Shown: in pieces, positions 32,491 to 43,585 of the stretch
Layout: each line of letters starts with the position of its first letter
Numbering within the stretch: the stretch's first letter is position 1
Assembly (NCBI RefSeq): GCF_000018605.1
Contig: NC_010003.1
Span: forward strand, 1,960,501 to 2,024,500
Reading direction: 5' to 3'
Source: Petrotoga mobilis SJ95
GTDB lineage: Bacteria > Thermotogota > Thermotogae > Petrotogales > Petrotogaceae
Length of the DNA: 64,000 nt
Notes under the pieces: model-generated
What the model saw: only the letters and a program-made list of their open reading frames with translations
Databases searched by the model: none
Told to the model about the DNA's origin: nothing
Program-made: the position numbers and the translations under genes

Positions 32491-35118
32491 ATGAGTGCTG
32501 ATAAAGAAAAATTGTTGTCCGTTGCTATGATCGTCAAGGACGAAGAGACTAATATTAGACGTGCCTTAGAGGCTATTAAAGATGTGGCTGATGAGATAAT
32601 CGTTGTTGATACAGGTTCAACAGATAGAACACCGGAGATAGTTAAAGAGTATACCGATAAGTTGTACTTCCATGAATGGCAGAATGATTTTTCTGAGGCT
32701 CGAAATTATTCTTTGAAGTTTCCAACCTGTGAGTGGGTTTTGATATACGATGCGGACGAGGAGGCTTCAGAATCGTTTAAAAAAAATATAAGAGATTTTC
32801 TTATGAAGCAGCCAAAAGATGTTAATACCGTCTATATACCAACAATCAGTTATATGGATATTAACTACACAAGAACTGAAGTTGCTTCAACTTCAAGAAT
32901 TTTTAGAAAAGGTACCATTGAATACAAAAACGTTGTACATAATCAAGCTAAATATAAACCAAAGGTCGTTCGAGGTAATTTTCCAATTCTTCATTACGGT
33001 TACATCTGGACAAGGGCTTTGAAGAGAAAGAAGTATGAAAGAACAGGTAATTTAATAAGAGAGCAACTAAAAGACGCAAAACACCCAATCGAGAGGTTAT
33101 ACTATTTAGTTCAGTTGTACAAAACAGAGTCTATCGGGGGGTATACGCATAAAAAGAACCAAGTTGCTTGGGAGACGTTGGCAGAGATAAAAAGGGTGGG
33201 AAAAGTTCCTGCCATAGGGCTTGAATTTTTGTACATGTTTGGATTGGACTGTATGTTTGCGGGTTTGAAAGACCTTGGAAGGGATTTGCTGCAAAAGTGT
33301 ATAGATGCTACTCCTCAGTATCCTGACCCTTATTTTGGTATGATGGCTTTGTACGAAAGATCAAAAGATTGGGATGAGCTAAGCAAGTGGGGGGAAAAGT
33401 TTTTTAATGTCTTAGATGAAGCTATGAAAAATGTTGAGAATTTTGATTGGACTATTATGTCTTTCAAGCAAGTGCCTTTGGCGCATATTTTGATGGCACG
33501 TGCAATGTTGAAAAGAAAGGATTTTGAAGGTTTCAACAATCATATTTCAATTGCATTTAGTGAAGATGAGAACATTAATATTGATAAAAAGAATTTGTAT
33601 GTTTTGATGAACGATATAAAAGAAAGTGTTGAAGCTAAAGATGAGTTTGAAAAGTTATTACCTGGATTAAGAGTTATGGTTGAAGGTGTAGAAAAATCAG
33701 GAATTGTTGTTTATTATGACAGCGTCGTTGAAAAAATTGCTGAATTAGAAGTTGAAGTCGATGAGGTTTTGTTAGATAAATTATCTTGTAGAAATGAACT
33801 TTCAAAATACATAATAAAGAAAATGAAAACATCAGAAGACAAACTTTTAGATTTTATAACAAAAAGTGATTATCTTAATTTTGTAGAAAAAAACGGTATA
33901 CCTGGACTTTTGCTTTTTTATTCTGTTTTGCAAAACACAAAAGATACTGTTGATACGTTGAAGACCCTTTCTAGTTTAAGAAAGATCGAAGATGAAAAGA
34001 TTCAAGGAGTTTTATACGCCTTATTAGGAGATTGTTATCTGAGTTTGAAAAGGTTCAAAGAGGCTCTGAGTCAGTATAAAAAGTCTTTAGAAATACTTCC
34101 TGAGCTTTCACAGTTTATTAAACCTATAATTGAGGATTTGAGCACGAAATTAGACCCCGAGATGGATGGGGTTTACGAAGAGATGTATACCCATTTTGCT
34201 TCAGGGAAAGAGTTCATTTTCGATATAATGGGGTACGTTGGGCAAGAGAACGCTGAAAAACTTTATCTTATTTCTGAAGCTCCATTGGCTTTGTACGTTT
34301 CGGGGGTATCTTTTATTCAAAAGGATGCACAAAAGGCTGAAACGTTGTTGAAAAAAGTAGAAAATATCGACGAATTTCCTTTTTATTATTATAGGCTTGC
34401 TAAGATATACGAAAAAAAAGATATTAAAAAAGCTTTTGAATATCATATAAAAGCTGTTGAGGAAAATAACAAACTCGCTGATTTGGCACTTGGTAGATAC
34501 AGTTATTCTGGGCTTTATCCAAGTACTCAGATTAGTTTTATGAAAAGCAACGATGAAATGATTTGGGTAGGGAATATTTCCGAAAAGTTTTCCACGCTTG
34601 GAATCATTCATCCCATTAGGAGTTGGAAGAAATCAGAATCTTTTATGTACGCTTCCCCTTATCCTTCTGATGAAGCTTTGAGGATTTACGAAGAACGTGA
34701 GAAAGAGGCTTACAAGTCTGCTCCTTTGGAGATCAAAAAGGAAGTTATTTTAAAGGGATTAATTGATAGTGATTTTAAAGATATCAAGCTTCTTGGGGTT
34801 GATAAAGAGAAGTATGAAAGTGTTTTTGAAGATTTGGGTGTTTCTGTGAAGGATACTTCTAACAATCTTTTAATTGTAGGTGAGTTTGAGAAAAATTATG
34901 ATCTGTCTGATATTTTAAAGAAGGCAAAGAAGGTTTTAGCTTTTGCGTATGTTCCTGATTTAAAGGATAGAGAGAACGTGGTTTGGTTTATTCCGAAGTT
35001 TAGGGTGCTAAGAACAACGAGCCAGTTGATTTCGTTATTTGAGAAAGAAGGGTTTAAGGTTTCAAAAGTTGAGGCTATTGATGGAAATTTGAGATGTATT
35101 CAAGCATATAAAGAGTAA
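32491..35118 (+). CDS. GT2 glycosyltransferase with C-terminal TPR repeats
   Basis: 875 residues. The N-terminal GT-A domain (about 5-230) has VAMIVKDEETNIRRAL, VVDTGSTDRT and the metal-binding YDADEEAS, typical of SunS-like and TPR-linked GT2 enzymes. Helical TPR-like repeats fill the middle, with KRFKEALSQYKKSLEILPEL clearest. The last 150 residues are not recognised. ATG at 32491 follows GGGAGG; an upstream TTG-ATG pair overlaps that site. Its place after flagellin, opposite the TPR-GT4 gene, suggests flagellin or surface-protein glycosylation. Confidence 0.85.
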   Translation: MSADKEKLLSVAMIVKDEETNIRRALEAIKDVADEIIVVDTGSTDRTPEIVKEYTDKLYFHEWQNDFSEARNYSLKFPTCEWVLIYDADEEASESFKKNIRDFLMKQPKDVNTVYIPTISYMDINYTRTEVASTSRIFRKGTIEYKNVVHNQAKYKPKVVRGNFPILHYGYIWTRALKRKKYERTGNLIREQLKDAKHPIERLYYLVQLYKTESIGGYTHKKNQVAWETLAEIKRVGKVPAIGLEFLYMFGLDCMFAGLKDLGRDLLQKCIDATPQYPDPYFGMMALYERSKDWDELSKWGEKFFNVLDEAMKNVENFDWTIMSFKQVPLAHILMARAMLKRKDFEGFNNHISIAFSEDENINIDKKNLYVLMNDIKESVEAKDEFEKLLPGLRVMVEGVEKSGIVVYYDSVVEKIAELEVEVDEVLLDKLSCRNELSKYIIKKMKTSEDKLLDFITKSDYLNFVEKNGIPGLLLFYSVLQNTKDTVDTLKTLSSLRKIEDEKIQGVLYALLGDCYLSLKRFKEALSQYKKSLEILPELSQFIKPIIEDLSTKLDPEMDGVYEEMYTHFASGKEFIFDIMGYVGQENAEKLYLISEAPLALYVSGVSFIQKDAQKAETLLKKVENIDEFPFYYYRLAKIYEKKDIKKAFEYHIKAVEENNKLADLALGRYSYSGLYPSTQISFMKSNDEMIWVGNISEKFSTLGIIHPIRSWKKSESFMYASPYPSDEALRIYEEREKEAYKSAPLEIKKEVILKGLIDSDFKDIKLLGVDKEKYESVFEDLGVSVKDTSNNLLIVGEFEKNYDLSDILKKAKKVLAFAYVPDLKDRENVVWFIPKFRVLRTTSQLISLFEKEGFKVSKVEAIDGNLRCIQAYKE

Positions 35119-35132
35119 TTTTTTTACTTTCA

Positions 35133-35161
35133 TTGACAAGTTTTGAAATATAATGTATAAT
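35133..35161 (+). promoter_or_regulatory. tRNA-Val promoter
   Basis: TTGACA (35133-35138), 17 bases, TATAAT (35156-35161). The tRNA starts about 20 bases downstream. Confidence 0.85.
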
Positions 35162-35181
35162 ATTTTCGAAAAGTGTTTTCG

Positions 35182-35256
35182 GGGCGCTTAGCTCAGTGGG
35201 AGAGCGTCTGCTTCACGCGCAGAAGGTCGTAGGTTCAAACCCTACAGCGCCCACCA
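35182..35256 (+). tRNA. tRNA-Val (anticodon CAC)
   Basis: The acceptor stem is GGGCGCT with AGCGCCC, the anticodon stem TCTGC with GCAGA around the loop TTCACGC, and the T-arm has GGTTCAAACCC. The 3' CCA is encoded. It is followed by a T-rich stretch. Anticodon CAC reads the valine codon GUG. Confidence 0.95.
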
Positions 35257-35449
35257 TCTTTTTTATACTTCTGTAAGTTTTATTCTTTCTGCATACCTTC
35301 TGGTACCTACTCACGAGACTAGAAAAATAAATTTTTTATTAAAGAAATATAAATATTTTTTTAATTAGCTTTCTTCAGTTATAGCACATCATCAAAACCT
35401 ACCATGAATAAGTAATTTTAAGCATATTCGGCAAAAAAATTATAAAATT

Positions 35450-36985
<1,536 letters not shown>

Positions 36986-36987
<2 letters not shown>

Positions 36988-37013
36988 AAATACCCCCTGA
37001 TAGGGGTATTTTT
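36986..37013 (+). terminator. Bidirectional terminator between gdhA and nfo
   Basis: AAAAATACCCC (36986-36996) pairs with GGGGTATTTTT (37003-37013). Arms run A to T in both directions, serving both converging genes; its last bases overlap the nfo stop codon. Confidence 0.9.
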
Positions 37014-37875
37014 AAAGCTTTCCTAATTCCTTGAAGATTTCTTTTACTACTTTTATGTCTTGGCTATGCTCTGGATCATCTCCAGGGGTTTCAAGGATCA
37101 GAGGTAGCTTAGATATTTCATCGAAAGAGAGGAAGGTTTTAAATCCTTCTCTTCCTATGTATCCTTTTCCTATAAATTCGTGTCTGTCTTTAGCTGCGCC
37201 CACGTCGTATTTTGAGTCGTTTAGATGGATCATTTTTAGTTTATTTAAGCCGATGTATTTGTCAATTTCGTCTAAGAGTCTTTGTACCTCTTCTTTTTTT
37301 CTTATGTCGTAGTTTGAGTCGAATCCATGGCAGGTATCGTAAGTTATGCCTAATCTTTCTTTCCAGGGGGATTTGTTTATTATTCTTCCCAATTGTTCCA
37401 TGGAGTATCCTATGTTTGAACCCTTTTGAGCGACGTTTTCGAGCAAGATAGTTACTTTTGTATTCTGAACTTCTTTGAAGATGATATCTAACCCTTCTAA
37501 TATTTTGTTTATACCGAATTCTTCTCCTTCGCCTAAGTGACTTCCGGGATGGAAGTTGTAGTGGAGTATTCCTAATTGGTCTGTGGCTTTTATTTCTTCT
37601 ATCATTGCAGTTATGGATTTTTCTCTGATGTCGTCTTTTGGAGAGGCTAGATTTATTAAGTAGCTTGAATGAACTAAGACGTCTTCAAAATTTATGTTGA
37701 ATTCGGTCATCGCGTTTTTGAAGCCTTCTACGTCGTTTTCTTTTGGTGGGTTTACTTTCCAAACTCGTGGTGAACTTGTGAAGATTTGAAAGGTGTTGCC
37801 TCCTATGTTTGCTGTGTCAGGAGGGACTTTTGTGAAGCCTTTTGAGATTTTCATATGTGCGCCGATTTTTATCAT
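37012..37875 (-). CDS. nfo: Endonuclease IV (AP endonuclease)
   Basis: Zinc-dependent apurinic/apyrimidinic endonuclease for base-excision repair; 287 residues, TIM-barrel. Motifs IGAHMKISKGF, FNFHPGSHLGEGEE-like NFHPGSH, ILLENVAQKGSNIGY, TYDTCHGFDS-like GITYDTCHGFD, and MIHLNDSKYDVGAAKDRHEFIGKG hold the metal-binding His, Glu and Asp. ATG at 37875 is preferred over GTG at 37884, which overlaps AGGAGTG. A tandem repeat array stands upstream. Confidence 0.94.
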   Translation of the reverse strand: MIKIGAHMKISKGFTKVPPDTANIGGNTFQIFTSSPRVWKVNPPKENDVEGFKNAMTEFNINFEDVLVHSSYLINLASPKDDIREKSITAMIEEIKATDQLGILHYNFHPGSHLGEGEEFGINKILEGLDIIFKEVQNTKVTILLENVAQKGSNIGYSMEQLGRIINKSPWKERLGITYDTCHGFDSNYDIRKKEEVQRLLDEIDKYIGLNKLKMIHLNDSKYDVGAAKDRHEFIGKGYIGREGFKTFLSFDEISKLPLILETPGDDPEHSQDIKVVKEIFKELGKL

Positions 37876-37904
37876 TTTTTTCACTCCTAATCGTTGTTAG
37901 TTTG

Positions 37905-38215
37905 CGGATTTGCGACCCTTCCCCCCACACCTCACCCATCTAAGGAAGGACCTGCGGTCCTTTATAACCAACAAGGGGGGAGGGCTTCACCCTATACCCT
38001 TTTAAAATTGATATCTTATTTTTGAAAGATGAACTTTTTTGTAAGCTACGCTTAGTTTTTATTAGCGCCCTTCCACCCCGCTCCCCACCCGTGAGGAAAA
38101 GTTCTTTATTTGCAGCCCTTTCCCCAGCTTCCCACTCGTGAGGAAAAGTCTTTATTAGTGTCCCTTCGCCCCGCACCCCGCCCATCTAAGGAAGGGCTCA
38201 ACCCTTAAACGCTAT
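37905..38215 (-). repeat. Tandem array of four mosaic repeat units ahead of nfo
   Basis: On the minus strand, units at about 38193-38157, 38150-38115, 38098-38061 and 37946-37912, each ending in a variant of GGGGCGAAGGGGCGCTAA. The linker TTTCAAAAATAAGATATC and the hairpin AAGGACC-GCA-GGTCCTT separate the last two. All are sense to nfo. There is no gene in this 341-base gap. Confidence 0.82.
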
Positions 38216-38216
38216 C

Positions 38217-39569
38217 CTATAGCCATTCTATATCGTCTTGTAATATTTTTATTGCTATTTCTTTGTCGAGGTTTGCGATAACACCTACGTTAGCGAATAT
38301 GTAATTTTTGTCGTAAGCGAAGGTTACGTCTTTTGGTGGTAGTAGTAAATCTTCTGAGTTTTTTAGCTGCTTAAGGCTTTCAAATATCTCCTTTTTGTAT
38401 TTTGATCTGGATAATATTCCTCCAGTGCCAAATATGATTTTTACAGCGGTTAGATCTTTTCCCTGAGCCACCTTTTTTCTTCCGGTAGGAGTAAAGATGT
38501 AATCAATTCTTCCAGCATGTCTTTTTAGGGATGTTAAGAAACAAAACTTTGCCAAGTAAGTTGCAAATTTTTCTTGTTCGTCGTTTTGTGGATAAGGGGA
38601 TATATTTTTTAGTATCTCTTCGTAGTTTTCAAAGTCCTTTTTTATTTGTTCTTTGCCTATCATTTCAACTACGTTATGTGCGTTTACGTATATTCCCATG
38701 TCTCCATCTACCGTTCTTTTGGAACGGGGTTGTGGAGATACCAAAATCTTTTGAATTTCTGGTGAGCCGTCGGTAACGGAATCTATATCCGTGGTGGCTC
38801 CACCAATGTCAACTGTTAGAACATCTCCATATAGTTCATTTAATAATTCTGTGGTGTTCATAACAGCCCCGGGGGTAGGTATGACCTCTTCATCTACTAC
38901 ATCATAGATTTTTTCCATACCAGGTGCATGAATTATATGTTTTGAAAAAACTTCTTGGATTATTTTTCTTGCTGGTTCGACGTTGAGGTGATCTATTTTA
39001 GGATAAACGTTTTCTGTTATGATTATATTTTTGTTCTTTTCTTTGAAGATTTCTTCTATTTCTTCTTTCACAGCAGTGTTTCCTGCGTATATTATGGGAA
39101 TGTCTAATGGCAAGTTAGAGAGTAATTCAGCATTGTAAAGAACGGTTTCTTCTTCCCCGTAATCTACCCCACCTGATAAGAGAATCAATTTTGGTTTTAT
39201 TTTTAAAATATGCTTTAAATGGCTTTCTCTAAGTTTGCCGGATGTGATGTATTTTAAAATAGCCCCTGCACCTAAAGCCGCTTCTTTTGCTGCCCTGACT
39301 GTCATATCGTATACCAATCCGTGGACCGTCATACTTAGCCCACCAGCGGCAGATGAGGTTGCTAAAAATTTTTCCCAACTTATTTTATCTTTAACTTTTT
39401 CTTCCATGTTTTTTAGTGCTTTTTCTATTCCTAGAGTTACATCACCTTTGTCAATGGTTGTATAACTTTCTGTTTGAGCTATTATTTTAACGTTTTTTTC
39501 TTTGAGCTGGTAAGCTGTAATTACCGTTGTTGTACTTCCTATCTCAGCTACTAATAAATCAATTTTCAT
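38217..39569 (-). CDS. MutL/GlmL family ASKHA ATPase (aminomutase-associated)
   Basis: 450 residues of the glutamate-mutase MutL/GlmL family (not the mismatch repair protein). ATPase motifs are VAEIGSTTT (phosphate 1), TVDIGGATTDIDSV (phosphate 2), and the adenosine-type FGTGGILS. The family is thought to reactivate adenosylcobalamin-dependent aminomutases, such as glutamate mutase or ornithine/lysine aminomutase. No mutase gene is present here, so the partner must be elsewhere. It overlaps the preceding aminotransferase by 4 bases. Confidence 0.85.
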   Translation of the reverse strand: MKIDLLVAEIGSTTTVITAYQLKEKNVKIIAQTESYTTIDKGDVTLGIEKALKNMEEKVKDKISWEKFLATSSAAGGLSMTVHGLVYDMTVRAAKEAALGAGAILKYITSGKLRESHLKHILKIKPKLILLSGGVDYGEEETVLYNAELLSNLPLDIPIIYAGNTAVKEEIEEIFKEKNKNIIITENVYPKIDHLNVEPARKIIQEVFSKHIIHAPGMEKIYDVVDEEVIPTPGAVMNTTELLNELYGDVLTVDIGGATTDIDSVTDGSPEIQKILVSPQPRSKRTVDGDMGIYVNAHNVVEMIGKEQIKKDFENYEEILKNISPYPQNDEQEKFATYLAKFCFLTSLKRHAGRIDYIFTPTGRKKVAQGKDLTAVKIIFGTGGILSRSKYKKEIFESLKQLKNSEDLLLPPKDVTFAYDKNYIFANVGVIANLDKEIAIKILQDDIEWL

Positions 39570-40723
39570 GACATTTCTTTCTCCAAATCTGTTAGGAACT
39601 TTTTAAGTATTTCAACCGCCTTTTGCAAGTCATCCATAGACGCGGCGAATGAAAGTCTGATGTGGCCATCGCTAAAGAAAGCAGAACCAGGTACAACTGC
39701 TAGACCGTATTCGAGTAATTTTTCACAGAAGTCTTTGTCGCTTAATCCATAATTCGATATATCGATAAAATAATAGAATGCGCCTTTTGGTTTATCGTTT
39801 GTTAAACCGAGCTTTTTGAATTCATCGTACAAGTAGTCTCTTCTTTTTTTGAATTCTTTTACCATATAAGAATTGTCTATTTCTAGGGCTTTGAGAGCTG
39901 CATATTGGGAAGGTGTGTTTACATTAGAAGTTGAATGGGATTGAATCTTAGCCAATTGAGATACGATTTTTTCGTTAGCAATCGTATATCCGACTCTCCA
40001 TCCAGTCATTGACCATGTCTTTGAAAAACTGTTGATCAATATTGTTCTATCTCTTGATTCTTCAAAGTTTGTCATAGAGGTGTAGTTACCGTCGTAAACT
40101 AGGGCGTCGTATACCTCATCACTTATAATTATAAGGTCATGTTCGATGGAGAGTCTTGAGATAAAACTCAAAAACTCTTTATCGTAAACAACACCTGTTG
40201 GGTTGTTGGGAGAATTAATTATAATGGCTTTTGTTTTGTTGGTTATAGCTTTTTCCAACTTTGTTTCTTCGGGGATGTAGTTATTTTCTTTCGTAGTTTT
40301 AACGTGAACGGGGATTCCGCCAACCATTCTGATTTGTGCGTCGTAACTGACCCAAGATGGATCAATAACGATTATTTCATCGCCTGGGTTTGTTATCAAA
40401 AAGAGTGAGTTAAATAGTGCTTGTTTTCCCCCATTAGTTACGATTACATTGTTCTCATTGTAATTAGTTGAGTATTTTTTATTTATATATTGAGCTATCT
40501 TTTGTCTGAGCTCTTTTATTCCTTTGTTGTCCGTGTATTTGGTTTTTCCTTCTTTCATGGCTTGGTAAGCTGCGTTTATTATAGGCTGCGGAGTATCAAA
40601 ATCAGGTTCTCCAGCTGTCAATCTGACTATTTCGTACCCTTTGCTTTGTAGTTCTAATGCCTTTGAGTTTAACTCAATAGTTGCGGATGGTTGAATTGAT
40701 TCTATTTTTGTAGAAAATTCCAT
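39566..40723 (-). CDS. Class I/II aminotransferase, aspartate-aminotransferase-like
   Basis: PLP enzyme of fold type I, subgroup Igamma, 385 residues. Motifs: TAGEPDFDTP, VTNGGKQALF, NSPNNPTGVVY, and the PLP lysine in NSFSKTWSMTGWRVGY. Most like thermophile aspartate aminotransferase; substrate specificity is uncertain. ATG at 40723 follows GAGGAGG. It overlaps the MutL-like gene by 4 bases, so the two are translationally coupled, which hints at amino-acid fermentation. Confidence 0.9.
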   Translation of the reverse strand: MEFSTKIESIQPSATIELNSKALELQSKGYEIVRLTAGEPDFDTPQPIINAAYQAMKEGKTKYTDNKGIKELRQKIAQYINKKYSTNYNENNVIVTNGGKQALFNSLFLITNPGDEIIVIDPSWVSYDAQIRMVGGIPVHVKTTKENNYIPEETKLEKAITNKTKAIIINSPNNPTGVVYDKEFLSFISRLSIEHDLIIISDEVYDALVYDGNYTSMTNFEESRDRTILINSFSKTWSMTGWRVGYTIANEKIVSQLAKIQSHSTSNVNTPSQYAALKALEIDNSYMVKEFKKRRDYLYDEFKKLGLTNDKPKGAFYYFIDISNYGLSDKDFCEKLLEYGLAVVPGSAFFSDGHIRLSFAASMDDLQKAVEILKKFLTDLEKEMS

Positions 40724-40735
40724 AGGAACCTCCTC

Positions 40736-42076
40736 TCAGTTTTTTTCTAAAATGCCTACATTTTCGATGTGGTATGAGTGTGGAAACATGTCAAATGGTT
40801 GAACTGATTTTAAAGTGAATCCATTTTTTGTAAATAGATTGAGGTCTCTCGCAAAAGTTGAAGGGTCACAGGATACATAGATAATCCCCTTTTTTGCCAT
40901 AGAAGATAGTAGTTGTATTTCTTTCTTTTCCAAACCTTTTCTTGGGGGATCTAAGATGACATAGTCAAATCTTTTACTGGAATTTTTCATGAGGTATGGT
41001 TTTGAGCTTGCTAGAATGAAATTAACGTTTTTAGTAAAATTTATATGTGAATTAGCAATTGCCGCTTTTACTGAGACTTTAGAGGTTTCAACAGATTCTA
41101 TATGTTTAAAGAGCGGTGAAAAGTATATCGAAAAGAGCCCAACACCAGAGTATAAGTCTAACATAGTTGCGTCTTTTTGGGCGTTACTTTTGAAATATTC
41201 TAAAATGTGCCTTAATAGTTTTTGTGTAACGTTGTAGTTGTTTTGAAAAAAGGAGGTTGGTGGAATTTGAAATTTGAAATCATCAAACTCCTCATTTAAT
41301 ACTCCCTCACCGAGAAGAGTTTTGTAAGGGCCTCTTAGTACAACGCTATCGGAGCTGTTCATCAGGTGAATCAATGAATAAGGGTGGAAATTTTGTTGAA
41401 AAAATTGCTTTATCTCTTCTTCGTAAGGTAAATATTCTGTGTTGGTAACTATAATTACCATCGTTTGATTTTTGGAAAATGATCTTCGAATGACTAAGTG
41501 TTTCAAGATACCTTTTTTTGTCTTTTTGTCGTATATTTCGATATTCAATTTGTTAACTAGTTCTCTGAATTTATTTCTTATGTTATCGAATAAGTTTGGT
41601 GAGATTGGGCATGAGTAGATATCAAGAACATTATTTGAATTGGCGATATTTAAACCTAATTTTAATTTATTATTTTCCTGAAAGGTGTATTCCATTCTGT
41701 TTCGGTAACCCCAGATTAAATCGCTTTCGATTATGTCGTTAACAACAGAGCTATCTAACTTTCCGATTCTTTCTAACTGTTCTTTTACTATCTCTGTTTT
41801 TGATTTTAGTTGGGATTTATAATCGTAATCGAGCCATTGGCAACCCCCACACTCGGGGAAGTGCTTGCATTTGGAGGATACCCTTTGATGGGATGGTTGT
41901 AGGATTTCTTTTAGATCTGCAAATACTAAATTTTTATTCGTTCTTGTTGGAATAACTGAGACAAACTCTCCAGGGTAAACATTGTTTACCATGTAGATTT
42001 TGTCGGCATAACGAGCCATGCCGTATCCACCGTAGACTAATTTTTCGATGACGATTTTTACTTCTTCATTATTCAT
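40736..42076 (-). CDS. rlmD: RNA (uracil-5-)-methyltransferase, RlmD/RumA type
   Basis: 446 residues. An N-terminal TRAM domain (1-55) precedes [4Fe-4S] ligands in CKHFPECGGCQW with a fourth cysteine in DIYSCPIS. SAM motif LDLYSGVGLFS, DPPRKGLEKKE, and the catalytic cysteine in YVSCDPSTFARDL. It methylates U in 23S rRNA (or tRNA; sequence cannot tell). ATG at 42076 follows GGAGG. It lies 12 bases before the aminotransferase in the same operon. Confidence 0.9.
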   Translation of the reverse strand: MNNEEVKIVIEKLVYGGYGMARYADKIYMVNNVYPGEFVSVIPTRTNKNLVFADLKEILQPSHQRVSSKCKHFPECGGCQWLDYDYKSQLKSKTEIVKEQLERIGKLDSSVVNDIIESDLIWGYRNRMEYTFQENNKLKLGLNIANSNNVLDIYSCPISPNLFDNIRNKFRELVNKLNIEIYDKKTKKGILKHLVIRRSFSKNQTMVIIVTNTEYLPYEEEIKQFFQQNFHPYSLIHLMNSSDSVVLRGPYKTLLGEGVLNEEFDDFKFQIPPTSFFQNNYNVTQKLLRHILEYFKSNAQKDATMLDLYSGVGLFSIYFSPLFKHIESVETSKVSVKAAIANSHINFTKNVNFILASSKPYLMKNSSKRFDYVILDPPRKGLEKKEIQLLSSMAKKGIIYVSCDPSTFARDLNLFTKNGFTLKSVQPFDMFPHSYHIENVGILEKN

Positions 42077-42104
42077 CTAACTGCCTCCAAAATTGGGGAA
42101 TTAT

Positions 42105-42289
42105 TGTCCTTATTAGCGCCCTTCCACCCCGCAGCCCGCCCGTGAGGAAAAGGATCATCATTTGCGCCCCTTCGCCCCGCAGCCCACCCATCTAAAGAAG
42201 GGACCCGCGGTCCCTTAGATCCCCGCAGCCGCCCATAAGGAATAAAGGAAGGGCTTTGCCATTAACCCTTGAATTTGCAGCCCGACCAT
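42105..42289 (-). repeat. Mosaic GC-rich repeat, three units, ahead of rlmD
   Basis: Minus-strand units at 42149-42113, 42197-42163 and about 42242-42222; the first two end in GCGC (TAA or AAA). Hairpins GGGACCC-GC-GGTCCC and GGCAAAGCC lie between. Sense to rlmD, and positioned between murD and rlmD. Confidence 0.8.
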
Positions 42290-43585
42290 TTACGATTTTT
42301 CGACCAATAAATTGAAATGTTCTCCTCTTTCTTCATAATTTTTGTATTTATCAAAACTTGCGCCAGCTGGTGAAAATACCACATTGTCTCCAACTTCACA
42401 TATTTCACTTAGGTATAAGAATACTTCTTCTAAATTATTTTTGAAGATAAATTTAGAATTCAAGGGGTATTTTTTGACTTCTTTTTCCATTTCTCCGAAT
42501 ACTATTACAGCTTTGGCGTAGGTTTTAAGTTCTTCGATTAATGGTGTTAAGTCTTCATTTTTTGGGATTCCACTTAGGATTGCTATATAATGCATTCCTC
42601 TGAAACTTTTATAAGCGTTGTATGCGGAGTGAACGTTGGTTGCTTTTGAATCGTTGTAATAATTGACTCCGTTTTTGCTTTTTATCAGTTCCAACCTATA
42701 CTTTAGTGGTTTAAATGAGTTTATTGCCTCTTCGATAATTTTTTCAGAGATCCCAAGATTTAGCGTCGTTACTGCTGATGCCAAGATGTCTTCTTTGAAG
42801 ATGTCCAGTTCAAATATTTTGTTGTTGACTTGTATCTTTTTATCTTTGTATTTAATGTAATTGCCTTCAATCATGTTTTTAGAAAAGGTTATAATCCTTT
42901 CACTTGCTTGATAATCTTTTAGGTTTAAAAGATTTACAGCATCTTCGTTTACAACTGCCACTCCTCCTGATTTGAGGGTTCTTAACAATAATTTTGCTTT
43001 GGTTTGATAGTAATCATTTAAGTCTTTATGCCAGTTTAGATGATCGGGTGCCAGGTTCGTTAACACGGATATTTCAGGAGTAAACGTTTTTGACCAGAAT
43101 ATTTGAAAAGAGCTAACCTCAACTACGTAGTAGTTTAGAGTTTCTGACGCTTTTGCTAAGGGAACTCCAATATTACCACCCACAAAGGTTAAAGGATCTG
43201 CGAATTTTAATATATGTCCTATTAAAGAGGTGGTGGTTGATTTTCCATCGGTTCCTGTTATTCCAATAAAAACAGCTTTTTTGTTTTCTTTTTTTATATT
43301 CTGCCATGAATACTCTAATTCTGTAGTGTAATCGATATTGTTTTCAAATATTATTTTAGCAGCCTTACTGTTTGGTGGGATACCAGGGCTTACGATAGCC
43401 AAATCACAGTTTTTTAAAAGGTCGTTGTGGTTGGTTTCATATTGAATGTTGTTTTTCTTAAAGTATATTTCATCGGTTTTAGTAAAATCTTTGTCTTGGC
43501 TAACAAAGATTTCGTGATTACTTTTTAAAAGCTTTGTCAGTAACTCATTGTTACTTTTTCCGTATCCTACAAGGCATATTTTCAC
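42290..43585 (-). CDS. murD: UDP-N-acetylmuramoylalanine--D-glutamate ligase
   Basis: Adds D-Glu to UDP-MurNAc-L-Ala in the cytoplasm. 431 residues from GTG at 43585 (GGGAGGAGT upstream); the frame is open for another 26 codons inside mraY but that part is not MurD. The N-terminal Rossmann is KICLVGYGKSN, the Mur ligase ATP loop GITGTDGKSTTTSL, and later YNDSKATN and SPAGASFDKYKNYEERG. It overlaps mraY by GTGA. Last gene of the mur operon. Confidence 0.95.
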   Translation of the reverse strand: MKICLVGYGKSNNELLTKLLKSNHEIFVSQDKDFTKTDEIYFKKNNIQYETNHNDLLKNCDLAIVSPGIPPNSKAAKIIFENNIDYTTELEYSWQNIKKENKKAVFIGITGTDGKSTTTSLIGHILKFADPLTFVGGNIGVPLAKASETLNYYVVEVSSFQIFWSKTFTPEISVLTNLAPDHLNWHKDLNDYYQTKAKLLLRTLKSGGVAVVNEDAVNLLNLKDYQASERIITFSKNMIEGNYIKYKDKKIQVNNKIFELDIFKEDILASAVTTLNLGISEKIIEEAINSFKPLKYRLELIKSKNGVNYYNDSKATNVHSAYNAYKSFRGMHYIAILSGIPKNEDLTPLIEELKTYAKAVIVFGEMEKEVKKYPLNSKFIFKNNLEEVFLYLSEICEVGDNVVFSPAGASFDKYKNYEERGEHFNLLVEKS

